DNA of 9,111 nucleotides from Chloroflexota bacterium. GTDB lineage: Bacteria; Chloroflexota; Anaerolineae; Promineifilales; Promineifilaceae. The notes under the pieces were generated by a model that worked only from the letters and a program-made list of their open reading frames with translations, had not been told where the DNA came from and did not search any database. The position numbers were made by a program, and so were the translations under genes. This document shows, one piece after another, positions 1 to 6,827 of the stretch (position 1 is the stretch's first letter; every line of letters starts with the position of its first letter). Location of the stretch: assembly GCA_008501785.1 (NCBI GenBank), contig QQUD01000783.1, forward strand, positions 1 through 9,111, read 5' to 3'.

Positions 1-933
1 AATCAGTTTGACATTGTGCAGATTGACGGCATTGAGCTGGCACGAACGATTGAGATAATTCGCGTAGTCAGTCCGAATAGCAAGATTGTGTTTGATGATC
101 ACAATGCTGAAACTGAGCTGCAACGGCGTAACTTTCTCACCGATTTGAAGGTGCCGCATCGCTGGCCTGCGGCGGCTTATTCGTGGTTGCAAGTGGGTCG
201 CTTGCGTCGTTTTGAGCGTTGGGCTTGTTTGGAGGCGGATGGGGTTGTGGCGGTTTCGGAGGCGGATCGAGACCATTTGCTGGGAATAATTCGGAAACAA
301 AAAACAAAAAACGGGAAACAAAAAACGGAAAACGGAAGATGGATTACTGTTATTCCTAATTCTATTGATGTGACGCAGTATGAAACGGTGCCGGATGAGG
401 TGATTTCGTTTGATTTGATGTTTAGTGGGAAGATGGATTACCGGCCGAATGTGGATGCGGTGTTGTGGTTTGCGGAGGCGGTGTGGCCGCAGATTAAAAA
501 GAAACGGCCGTTTACCACCTGGGCCATCGTTGGGCAAAAACCACATGCGCGATTGGATCCGCTGCGTGAACTGGATGGCGTGACGTTGACTGGATGGGTG
601 GACAGCATGGCTCCTTATTTGCATGGAGCGGCTATTTCCATCATGCCGTTTCGTATTGGGAGCGGCACGCGGCTTAAAATTATTGAGGCGATGGCCGCGA
701 AAAAGGCGATTGTGAGCACGCCAATTGGGGCTGAAGGGTTTCCGCTGCGACATGATCAGGAGTTGTTGTTGGCTGAGACGGCGGTGGGATTGGAAACGGC
801 CGTTCTGCATCTCCTCAACTCTCCCGCAGACCAGCGCCGCTTGGGAGAGGCCGCCTACCAATTCGCCCAACAATACGATTGGCGCAACGTCGTCCCCCAA
901 CTTGACCAAGTTTATAATCAGATTTTGGCTTAG
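1..933 (+). CDS. GT4-family glycosyltransferase, 5'-truncated
   Basis: This is the C-terminal part (310 codons) of a retaining GT-B glycosyltransferase that would transfer a sugar from an activated nucleotide donor, probably at the cytoplasmic face of the membrane. The frame is open from base 1, so the gene starts upstream; the GTG at 16 is only an internal codon. Counting from base 1, DDHNAE lies near residues 32-37 in the N-terminal Rossmann domain. The C-terminal donor-binding domain begins near FSGKMDYRPNVDAVLWFA (about 141-158). It carries GSGTRLKIIEAMA (about 220-232), the GT4 glutamate-containing donor loop, then STPIGAEGF. Acceptor and donor are unknown. A Lys/Asn/Gly-rich stretch (about 98-111) is encoded by a 42-bp heptamer array and looks like an insertion in the linker between the two domains. 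Two AACGGCCGTT sites fall in the gene (503-512, 795-804). The neighbouring downstream gene is convergent, so this gene ends its transcription unit here. The family call is firm; the specific function is not known. Confidence 0.9.
   Translation, partial: NQFDIVQIDGIELARTIEIIRVVSPNSKIVFDDHNAETELQRRNFLTDLKVPHRWPAAAYSWLQVGRLRRFERWACLEADGVVAVSEADRDHLLGIIRKQKTKNGKQKTENGRWITVIPNSIDVTQYETVPDEVISFDLMFSGKMDYRPNVDAVLWFAEAVWPQIKKKRPFTTWAIVGQKPHARLDPLRELDGVTLTGWVDSMAPYLHGAAISIMPFRIGSGTRLKIIEAMAAKKAIVSTPIGAEGFPLRHDQELLLAETAVGLETAVLHLLNSPADQRRLGEAAYQFAQQYDWRNVVPQLDQVYNQILA
292..333 (+). repeat. 6 x 7-bp array inside the GT4 gene
   Basis: Six consecutive heptamers ending in AC: CGGAAAC, AAAAAAC (twice), GGGAAAC, AAAAAAC, GGAAAAC. 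The total is 42 bp, so the reading frame is kept. It encodes the charged stretch RKQKTKNGKQKTEN between the two Rossmann domains. Units two to four are identical to those in the array at 2510-2551 in another glycosyltransferase gene, but are read there in a different codon phase. Confidence 0.85.
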
Positions 934-1052
934 GCTTGTTAGATTCAGATGGAACACGGATGGTTTTTGATTTTAGTGAGCCTCCACGCCAAACAGGGAA
1001 GTAATTTCTAGACGCTTATTTGGTGTTCCTCCCTATCTATTTTTTTGTAAAC

Positions 1053-1862
1053 TTATTGCCTAGATTTCTCTAGTTTGGCTGCCAATTCGGAAATGTCGGC
1101 CAAGACGTAGTCGGGTTGGATGTCGCTGCCGTTTAAATCTTCTTTTTGGGTAACACCTGACAAAACTAAAACTGTTTGAATGCCTGCGGCGATGCCTCCG
1201 GCGATGTCGGTAGTGAGGCGATCACCAACCATGGCGGTGTTTTCGGGTGTGCTTTGTAGCCGTGACATGGCTTCGCGGAAGAGCGCGGGGCCTGGTTTGC
1301 CGATAATGGTTGGTTTAATGCCGGTTGCGGTTTCGAGGACAGCGATGAGGGCGCCTGCGCCTGGGAGTGGTCCCCATTCGCTGGGGTAGGAGGGGTCGGG
1401 GTTGCAGCCAATGAATTTGGCTCCTTTGCGGATGCAGATTGCGCCAGCGGCTAATTCTTTGTAGATGACGTTCGGATTGAAACCGGCGGCGACGACTTCT
1501 GCTGTTTCGCCAGCATACACTTCGTCGATTGTGAGGATGCGAAAGCCTTGGGCTTTCATTGCTTCGTGTAGCCCGATGTCGCCGACGAGATAAACGGCCG
1601 TTCCCGCTTCATATTTACTCCGCACATATTGCGCCGTTGCTTCAGCCGAATTCAAAATGTTGTAAACATCTATATCGATGCCAAACTTTGCGAATTTTTG
1701 CTGATAGAGCGCTGGTGTTTTGGAAGCGTTGTTGGTTGCCAGCATAAAGTTGATGTCTAGGTGACGCAGTGTTTTGAAAAAGTCGGCCAATCCAGGCAAG
1801 GGTGTATTGCCATGCCAGAGTACGCCGTCCATGTCGATGATTAAGTTTTTGATGTGTTTCAT
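1053..1862 (-). CDS. HAD-superfamily (subclass IIA) phosphatase, NagD/4-nitrophenylphosphatase-like
   Basis: A soluble cytoplasmic phosphatase of 269 residues, the usual length for the HAD-IIA family. All four HAD motifs are present: motif I DMDGVLW with nucleophile D10 and acid/base D12; motif II T43-N-N; motif III lysine K189 in GKPGPALF; motif IV GDRLTTDI with D214 and D219 for Mg2+. The C2-type cap lies between motifs II and III and contains the family signature NPDPSYP...GPLPGAGAL (about 154-171). The start ATG at 1862 is preceded on the minus strand by AGGA at about 10 nt, and motif I begins 10 residues in, as expected. The physiological substrate (nucleotide monophosphate, phosphoglycolate or a sugar phosphate) cannot be read from the sequence. 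The gene is convergent with the GT4 gene and divergent from the GT39-like gene, so it is probably transcribed alone. It contains one AACGGCCGTT site. The + strand is G-rich over much of the gene although the + strand is its template strand. Confidence 0.92.
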   Translation of the reverse strand: MKHIKNLIIDMDGVLWHGNTPLPGLADFFKTLRHLDINFMLATNNASKTPALYQQKFAKFGIDIDVYNILNSAEATAQYVRSKYEAGTAVYLVGDIGLHEAMKAQGFRILTIDEVYAGETAEVVAAGFNPNVIYKELAAGAICIRKGAKFIGCNPDPSYPSEWGPLPGAGALIAVLETATGIKPTIIGKPGPALFREAMSRLQSTPENTAMVGDRLTTDIAGGIAAGIQTVLVLSGVTQKEDLNGSDIQPDYVLADISELAAKLEKSRQ

Positions 1863-1888
1863 TTATTTGATTCCTGTTTTGAAAAGAG

Positions 1889-1930
1889 TTACACAGAGTT
1901 TCACAGAGGACACACGGGGGTTCACGGAGA
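1889..1930. repeat. Degenerate decamer tract in divergent spacer
   Basis: About four imperfect units of roughly 10 bp built on (A/T)CACAGAG / CACGGAG words run through the spacer between the divergent phosphatase and GT39-like genes. It is not translated in either gene. The CGGA-type words recall the tract inside the GT39-like gene at 2955-2984. It lies in the 5' untranslated region of the minus-strand gene. Confidence 0.55.
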
Positions 1931-1975
1931 AGAGAGAGGGAGGTGTGAGTCTGAGAATATCTATGTTTGTTGCGG

Positions 1976-1983
1976 ATTATAAC
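1976..1983. promoter_or_regulatory. Possible overlapping divergent -10 hexamers
   Basis: ATTATA at 1976-1981 reads TATAAT on the minus strand, toward the phosphatase gene. The overlapping TATAAC at 1978-1983 reads toward the GT39-like gene. No convincing -35 box is seen at 16-18 bp on either strand, so this is a weak call based on position in the divergent spacer and match to the -10 consensus. Confidence 0.25.
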
Positions 1984-2012
1984 GAATTTGAGGGTGTCTG
2001 GTAGGGGAATTG

Positions 2013-3635
2013 GTGGTCGGTTGGTTGGGTAGTGGCGTAGAATCGTACACAATGACCGCTTACCGATTACCTTTCACTGCTTACCGGCTACGTCTGCTTG
2101 CCATCACTTGGTTAACGGCAGTTTTCCGCATGCACTCCCTTTTTGCCAACAGCTTCCATGCAGATGAGGCGCTGTTTGCAGGTTGGGCGCGGCTGATTGC
2201 GGTGTGGCGTGATCCGTTGTTGATGACGGCTCAGGTGGATAAACCACCGCTGTTGTTTTATTTGCAGGCGTTCTTTTTTCCATTGCAGGGTCCTGTGGAG
2301 TGGGCAGCGCGTTTGCCTAATTTTATTGCGTCGATATTGTTGATTCCGCTGGTGGCGGTGTGGGTGAGGCGGTGGTGGGGGGAGGAGGAAACGGCCGTTT
2401 TGGCTGCATTGTTTGTTGCTATTTCGCCGCTTCACATTCAATTTAGTGCTACGGGGTTTACGGATCCGTTGTTGACGACGTTGTTGGTTGGTGCGATTGC
2501 GATAGGAGGGGGAAATAAAAAACAAAAAACGGGAAACGGAAAACGGGAAACGGGGTGCGATCAACAATTAACAATTAACAGTCAACAATTAATAATTTAT
2601 TCTGGTCTCCTTTTTGTGCTTGCGGGTGCGACGAAACATCAGGCTTGGCTTTTTTTGCCGCTGGTGGTGGGAACGGCCGTTCTCTTCCAATGGCGGTGGT
2701 GGGAGTGGCGGCGGTGGTTGGTTGGTTTCTTGCCGGTTTTGTTGTTGGTGTGGGGATGGGAATTTGCGCGTACTGGTACGTTTACGCTGTGGTCGCGGCA
2801 GATTAGCAATTTTGGTGGGCTGCGGATTATTTGGTCGTGGGAGTTGTGGCCGCGTTTGCAAAGCTGGTGGGGGTTGATTCGCATGATTTGGGGATGGGGG
2901 ATAACGACCGTTTTTCTGCTCACAATCCCAATTTGGTTGATTCGGAACTATTGGACGCGGAAATACGCGGAAGACGCGGAAATTAAGAAAAAATCTACGA
3001 AATCTTTGATAAATTATTCGTTTGACTGGTTGTTGGGGTGTTTTGTGTTGGGGTATTTTTTGCTGCACTGGTTTTTGGCTGTGCCGGTGTGGGACCGGTA
3101 TTTGCTGCCGTTGGTGCCGATTTTGGCGGTGCTCGCAGCGCGTAGTTTGGTGGGGTTGGTGTCAATTTTTAATGCAGAGGTGCAGCGGCGCGGCGGTTTT
3201 TTCTTCGCGTCTCTGCATCTCTGCGTTTATATTCTTTTTGTTGGAGCATTGTTGGTGCAGGGGTGGTGGGGGCGAAACGGCCGTTTTCCCATCGGTGGTC
3301 AGGTTGATGCAGACCAGGGCGCGGCGATGGTCGCAGAATGGTTAGACGATGCGCCTTACGGTACGGTTTTGTACGATCATTGGTACAGTTGGCAGTGGAA
3401 TTATCATCTGTTTGACAAGCGAGTTTTTGTGCATTGGTTTCCGTATCCGGATGCGCTGGCTGAAGATTTGACAGCGTTTGGTCGAGATGGCAATCCCCGC
3501 TATCTGGTTGTGCCCGATGCAGATGTGGCGATTCCTGTGCGTCGGGCTGTGCAATCTAGCGGCTTTCGCCTGGAAACCGTGCCATTACTGTCCGAATCCG
3601 GTATGATTTTGTATCGGATTGTTCCTGAAAATTAG
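2013..3635 (+). CDS. GT39 (PMT/ArnT-like) family polytopic membrane glycosyltransferase
   Basis: A GT-C fold integral membrane enzyme of about 540 residues that would use a polyprenyl-phosphate sugar outside the membrane. HADEAL (about 49-54) follows the first membrane segment and supplies the Asp/Glu pair of the first outer loop; DKPPLLFYLQ (76-85) is the second family signature. Around eight to ten hydrophobic segments follow, with WDRYLLPLVPIL near 360. The C-terminal 120 residues are soluble. The start is unsettled. GTG at 2013 has AGGGG 5 nt upstream and is preferred; TTG at 2010 is too close to that site; ATG at 2052 lacks a ribosome site and lies in a heptamer array. Later starts would remove the first membrane segment. 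Repeat-derived stretches lie in predicted loops at about residues 167-195, 316-327 and 387-406, and at the N-terminus. Substrate and acceptor are unknown. Three AACGGCCGTT sites are present. The gene appears monocistronic, with a palindromic spacer downstream. Confidence 0.85.
   Translation: MVGWLGSGVESYTMTAYRLPFTAYRLRLLAITWLTAVFRMHSLFANSFHADEALFAGWARLIAVWRDPLLMTAQVDKPPLLFYLQAFFFPLQGPVEWAARLPNFIASILLIPLVAVWVRRWWGEEETAVLAALFVAISPLHIQFSATGFTDPLLTTLLVGAIAIGGGNKKQKTGNGKRETGCDQQLTINSQQLIIYSGLLFVLAGATKHQAWLFLPLVVGTAVLFQWRWWEWRRWLVGFLPVLLLVWGWEFARTGTFTLWSRQISNFGGLRIIWSWELWPRLQSWWGLIRMIWGWGITTVFLLTIPIWLIRNYWTRKYAEDAEIKKKSTKSLINYSFDWLLGCFVLGYFLLHWFLAVPVWDRYLLPLVPILAVLAARSLVGLVSIFNAEVQRRGGFFFASLHLCVYILFVGALLVQGWWGRNGRFPIGGQVDADQGAAMVAEWLDDAPYGTVLYDHWYSWQWNYHLFDKRVFVHWFPYPDALAEDLTAFGRDGNPRYLVVPDADVAIPVRRAVQSSGFRLETVPLLSESGMILYRIVPEN
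2050..2091 (+). repeat. 6 x 7-bp array at the 5' end of the GT39-like gene
   Basis: Six heptamers all ending in AC: CAATGAC, CGCTTAC, CGATTAC, CTTTCAC, TGCTTAC, CGGCTAC. The total is again exactly 42 bp. It encodes the near-duplicate peptide TAYRLPFTAYRLR just before the first membrane segment and contains the only ATG (2052) available as an early start. The unit consensus differs from the A/G-rich arrays, but period, length and terminal AC are the same. Confidence 0.7.
2510..2551 (+). repeat. 6 x 7-bp array inside the GT39-like gene
   Basis: Six heptamers: GGGAAAT, AAAAAAC (twice), GGGAAAC, GGAAAAC, GGGAAAC, for a total of 42 bp. It encodes a basic loop (NKKQKTGNGKRET) between two membrane segments. 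It is the close relative of the array at 292-333 but lies in another codon phase, so the peptide differs. Confidence 0.85.
2563..2597 (+). repeat. 5 x 7-bp AACAATT array
   Basis: Five heptamers: AACAATT (twice), AACAGTC, AACAATT, AATAATT. The array begins 11 bp after the previous one and encodes QQLTINSQQLII at the entry to the next membrane segment. It is a different heptamer word with the same period and belongs to the same insertion-like loop. Confidence 0.8.
2955..2984 (+). repeat. ACGCGGAA direct repeat inside the GT39-like gene
   Basis: Three copies of ACGCGGAA start at 2955, 2965 and 2974 (period 9-10). They encode TRKYAEDAEI in a hydrophilic loop between membrane segments. The loop continues as a Lys/Ser-rich stretch. 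It looks like another interspersed repeat accepted in frame. Confidence 0.7.
3171..3227. repeat. 22-bp imperfect inverted repeat inside the GT39-like gene
   Basis: Arms at 3171-3192 and 3206-3227 are complementary at 18 of 22 positions; three of the four differences allow G-U pairing. A 13-nt loop separates them. The arms are built from GCAGAG / TGCAG words. The element encodes NAEVQRRGGFFFASLHLCV, partly a hydrophilic loop and partly the start of a membrane segment. In mRNA it could form a long stem within the coding region. Confidence 0.75.
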
Positions 3636-3658
3636 ATTTTTAATATTTCCAAATACCC

Positions 3659-3810
3659 GTAGGGATGGGGTAGGTCGGTGTGAATTTAATCGAAGCATAA
3701 TGCCTTATCTCCGACCTACCTCGCCCTGAAATCGCAAAAGAGGGGGCGAGGTAATCGGGAGAAAAGGCTGATTGTTTAGCAAAAATAATTCCCGATTACC
3801 CTGCCCCTAC
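3659..3810. repeat. MITE-like multi-stem palindromic element in spacer
   Basis: The 191-bp spacer between the GT39-like and YfhO-like genes is almost filled by this element. Stem I pairs GGTAGGTCGG (3669-3678) with its perfect complement at 3711-3720. Stem II pairs GGTAATCGGGA (3750-3760) with 3790-3800. A third, competing stem pairs CCTCGCCC (3719-3726) with GGGCGAGG (3744-3751). The outer ends GTAGGGATGGGG and GTAGGGGCAGGG (reverse complement of 3799-3810) match at 9 of 12 positions, like terminal inverted repeats. There is no coding capacity. It could terminate the upstream transcript or be a non-autonomous mobile repeat; no flanking target duplication is obvious. Confidence 0.7.
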
Positions 3811-3826
3811 AGATGAAAATATAAAT

Positions 3827-6826
3827 ATGTCGGACGAAACGTCTTTTAATTACACACCACAACCTGAAATACCTGAATGGCGCAAGCGCCTGCTGATGTG
3901 GGCAGACCGTATTATGCAGCTGCCGCCGTTGATTTGGCTGCCGCTGTTACTCGTTGCCTTTTTTAATAAGATGGCGCTCAGTAACTTGATTTTGGCGCGG
4001 GGTGACACGTATCTTTACTTTTACCCATATTGGGAGGCGGCGGCTAATGCGCTGCAAAACGGCCGTATTCCCCTCTGGAACCCACAACTTTTCATGGGTG
4101 TACCCTTCATTGCCAACAGCCAGGTCGGTTTTTTTTATCCGCTGAATTGGCCGCTGTGGTTGCTGTTGCCGATACCCTATGCCGTTAGTGTCTCCATTTT
4201 GGTACATCTGTTTATTGCTGGGTGGGGGGCTTATTTGGCGGCGCAGCGCACCATTTATCTGGACCGGTCGGCGGCTTTAGCAACGGCCGTTCTTTTTGCT
4301 CTTGGTGGGTATGTGACCGCTCAAGTTGAGCACGTCAACCAATTGCAAGGGATGGCCTGGTTTCCCTGGTTTTTTGTAGTGCTGGCCTATGCTGCTGACG
4401 AAAAAGCAGTGTCGCGGCTGGTAGTGATTGGCAAGACGGCGCTTGGTTTAGCGACGCTGTTTGCGCTGCAACTGTTGGCTGGGCATACGCAAACGGCGTT
4501 TATGAGTGGCGTTGCGGTGTTGGTGTGGGGTGTGGCGATGTGGGTCGTGAACCGGCTCAATGAGACGACTGAAAATTCATTGCTATTTCGCTTTCAATAT
4601 GAGCGGTTTAAAGACCGAGTGCCATTGGCGCTCCTGTTGGGAATAGGGTTGATGAGTTTGATAACGGCCATTCAACTTATACCAACCCTCGAACTCACCC
4701 AATTCTCCAGCCGTCAAGGTGGGTTGACTGTAAACGAGGTGTTGTCGTTTTCGCTGCATCCGCTGCTGCTGGCCAAATCATTGCTGCCTGCCTACGAACA
4801 ATCCTTGTTTAGCGAATATGTGGCGGTGCTGCCGATTACGGCGCTGATTTTAGCGGTGATTGGGGCGTGGCAATGGCGTAATTGGCGCGGGGTGCTGCCT
4901 ACGATTGCGCTGGTTGTGGTCGGGTTGCTGTTGGCGGTGGGCCAGTTTGATCCACTGTATTGGCTGCTGGCACGGCTGCCAGGATTCAATTTGTTTCGGG
5001 TTCCGGCACGCTGGCTGCTGCTATATGCGTTTGGCATGGCGATGTTGGCGGGGCTAGGCTGGCAAATTGTGCTGGACCGTTGGCTACTGCGCACGCTGGA
5101 TTGGCGCACGGTTCCTGAACGGGCGCGAGAAAATTTGTGGCAGGTGGAACGGCCGTTACGCATTGCGCTTTTCATCATCATTGGACTCATGTTGTGGAGC
5201 GTGATTGCCAATTTTCTAGCCGCGTTCATTCCCACTGGACCCGAAGCACCTTACGAAGCGCCATCTTTGCAAATGGTGACATTGTGGGGGGGCGAACTGC
5301 TGCTCATTTACTTTTTGTTAGGCGCACAGCGCCTGCGCTATTTTCCACAAGCTCGATTTAAAGTGAAATGGTTCCCGGCATTGCCAGTGTCGCCCTGGCC
5401 GCTGGCGTTTATCAGCTTGTTGGTGCTGTTTGTCTCGACGCGCACCCATTCATACAACAATTTAACCACACCCGAAGCTTATTTCGATTTGCGGCCGTCG
5501 GTGACGCGATTACAGGCGATGGCTCCTTGTCGAAACAATCCAAACTGCAATTTGCCGCCGGATCGGATGTTGAGTTTGTCGCACATCTTTTTTGATCCCG
5601 GTGATCAGGCGGAAATCGACACCATTTATGCAGAGCAGCTGCCCATTCCAGCACAGCAAGATTACACAGTTGCCATTAAGCAAAAAGAAATCGTCTCACC
5701 TAACTTGCCGATGGTGTATGGGCTGGCTTCGGTGGATGGTTTTGATGGCGGTGTGCTGCCGCTGCGGGCTTACAGCGAGGCGATGCGGCTTATTTTACCG
5801 GATGGGGTGGTGACGACAGACGGCCGTTTACGGGAACAGTTAACGGCCGTTCCGGCGCCTAAATGGCTCGACCTTTTCAACGCCCGTTACATCATCACCG
5901 ATAAAACTGGCGATTTGTGGCGAAAAGCCATTCCTGGTGTGAATTTGTCAATTTTTTACGACATGCAGCATCCTACAACAATTTCGACTGGGGAAGCTGT
6001 GTCGATTGGGTATGTGCCTGATTTTACGGCGACTGCTTTGTATATAGTGACAGAAGGGGTTCCTGGCATGTTGCAAGTTTCTACAACTGAGGGTGCAAGT
6101 TGGGAGCTTGAACCTTTTGCGGTTGAAAGTGGATTGGTTCGGTATGGATGGCCTGCTTCTGATCCTAATCTTTCATTTTTCGAGGAAGCTGCGCCTACCG
6201 AGTTGACATTGCACGCCAAAGGTGGCGATTGGACGGCAATGGCGGCAACATTGGTAAATGAAGAAACGCTCACGTTTTTGCCGGTATCGATGGGCAATTA
6301 TCGACAAATTCATTCGGGTGATGTGAAGATTTATGAGAATCTGGATGTGCTGCCTCGGGTGCTGCTGCTGCATGATTGGCAGTGGGTGGATGATGTGGCA
6401 GCTAGTGTGGCGGTGATGGATGATGAGACGTTTGATGTGCGGGAAACGGCCGTAATCATTTCGCAAAACGATATCTCGTTGCCGGAAGCCACTGGCGTGG
6501 GCACGGGTAAGGCAGATATTGTGCGCTACCGACCCGAAAAAGTGGTTGTGCGTACTGAGAGCGACACAGACAGCATGTTGCTGCTGACAGATGCGCATTA
6601 TCCGGGCTGGGAGGCTACGATTGATGGGGGTCCAGGACGCATTTTTCAGGCAGATGGCCTGTTCCGGGTGGTGTTTGTGCCTGCGGGGACACATGAAATC
6701 ACATTTACGTTTAACAGCCTCACTTTTTCGATTGGTGGACTGGTTTCGCTGCTGGGGTTGTTGATCTGGTTGGTGTTGGTGGTAACGCTTTTTGGATTAG
6801 AACGATTTCGTATGGTGAGGATTTAA
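3827..6826 (+). CDS. YfhO-like large polytopic membrane protein (putative GT-C glycosyltransferase)
   Basis: A 999-residue integral membrane protein resembling the YfhO family, thought to be GT-C glycosyltransferases that modify envelope polymers or lipids. After a short cytoplasmic tail, the first membrane segment is near 34-50, followed by ARGDTYLYFYPYW (57-69), an outer loop with the acidic residue expected of GT-C enzymes. About a dozen hydrophobic segments run to residue 540, including the signature FNLFRVPARWLLLYAFG (387-403). Residues 550-965 are a large extracytoplasmic domain. It ends in LLTDAHYPGWEATIDG (919-934) and ADGLFRVVFVPAGTHEITFTF (942-962), typical of the YfhO C-terminus, then a last membrane segment (969-990). 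The ATG at 3827 has no clear Shine-Dalgarno site. The gene ends 1 nt before the next, so the two are co-transcribed and probably translationally coupled. There are three perfect and several near AACGGCCGTT sites. The sugar and acceptor are unknown. Confidence 0.85.
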   Translation: MSDETSFNYTPQPEIPEWRKRLLMWADRIMQLPPLIWLPLLLVAFFNKMALSNLILARGDTYLYFYPYWEAAANALQNGRIPLWNPQLFMGVPFIANSQVGFFYPLNWPLWLLLPIPYAVSVSILVHLFIAGWGAYLAAQRTIYLDRSAALATAVLFALGGYVTAQVEHVNQLQGMAWFPWFFVVLAYAADEKAVSRLVVIGKTALGLATLFALQLLAGHTQTAFMSGVAVLVWGVAMWVVNRLNETTENSLLFRFQYERFKDRVPLALLLGIGLMSLITAIQLIPTLELTQFSSRQGGLTVNEVLSFSLHPLLLAKSLLPAYEQSLFSEYVAVLPITALILAVIGAWQWRNWRGVLPTIALVVVGLLLAVGQFDPLYWLLARLPGFNLFRVPARWLLLYAFGMAMLAGLGWQIVLDRWLLRTLDWRTVPERARENLWQVERPLRIALFIIIGLMLWSVIANFLAAFIPTGPEAPYEAPSLQMVTLWGGELLLIYFLLGAQRLRYFPQARFKVKWFPALPVSPWPLAFISLLVLFVSTRTHSYNNLTTPEAYFDLRPSVTRLQAMAPCRNNPNCNLPPDRMLSLSHIFFDPGDQAEIDTIYAEQLPIPAQQDYTVAIKQKEIVSPNLPMVYGLASVDGFDGGVLPLRAYSEAMRLILPDGVVTTDGRLREQLTAVPAPKWLDLFNARYIITDKTGDLWRKAIPGVNLSIFYDMQHPTTISTGEAVSIGYVPDFTATALYIVTEGVPGMLQVSTTEGASWELEPFAVESGLVRYGWPASDPNLSFFEEAAPTELTLHAKGGDWTAMAATLVNEETLTFLPVSMGNYRQIHSGDVKIYENLDVLPRVLLLHDWQWVDDVAASVAVMDDETFDVRETAVIISQNDISLPEATGVGTGKADIVRYRPEKVVVRTESDTDSMLLLTDAHYPGWEATIDGGPGRIFQADGLFRVVFVPAGTHEITFTFNSLTFSIGGLVSLLGLLIWLVLVVTLFGLERFRMVRI

Positions 6827-6827
6827 C

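Noticed and set aside
292..333. The periodic array considered as a CRISPR remnant or programmed slippage site.
   Set aside because: The unit is only 7 bp with no spacers, and the frame is intact on both sides, so no frameshift is needed.
441..448. CGGCCG at 442-447 (and 5491-5497, 8904-8909) counted as further copies of the palindrome.
   Set aside because: The flanking AA/TT bases are missing, so these are not counted with the 10-bp word.
985..1046. Possible terminator between the convergent GT4 and phosphatase genes: arms 985-993 and 1019-1027 plus a T run at 1040-1046.
   Set aside because: The arms have mismatches, the loop is about 25 nt, and the T run starts 12 nt after the stem, so it does not fit an intrinsic terminator well enough.
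1642..2052. Open frame of 136 codons on the minus strand overlapping the start of the phosphatase gene.
   Set aside because: It overlaps the well-supported phosphatase frame, is low in complexity and shows no domain; its upstream part translates the decamer tract.
2589..3068. Pro/Gln/Arg-rich open frame of 159 codons antisense to the GT39-like gene.
   Set aside because: The composition mirrors the GT/GG-rich sense strand, and the sense frame carries the family motifs.
4792..5235. Open frame of 147 codons antisense to the YfhO-like gene.
   Set aside because: It is rich in Ser/Arg/Thr, as expected from antisense translation of a membrane-protein gene, and has no recognisable motif.
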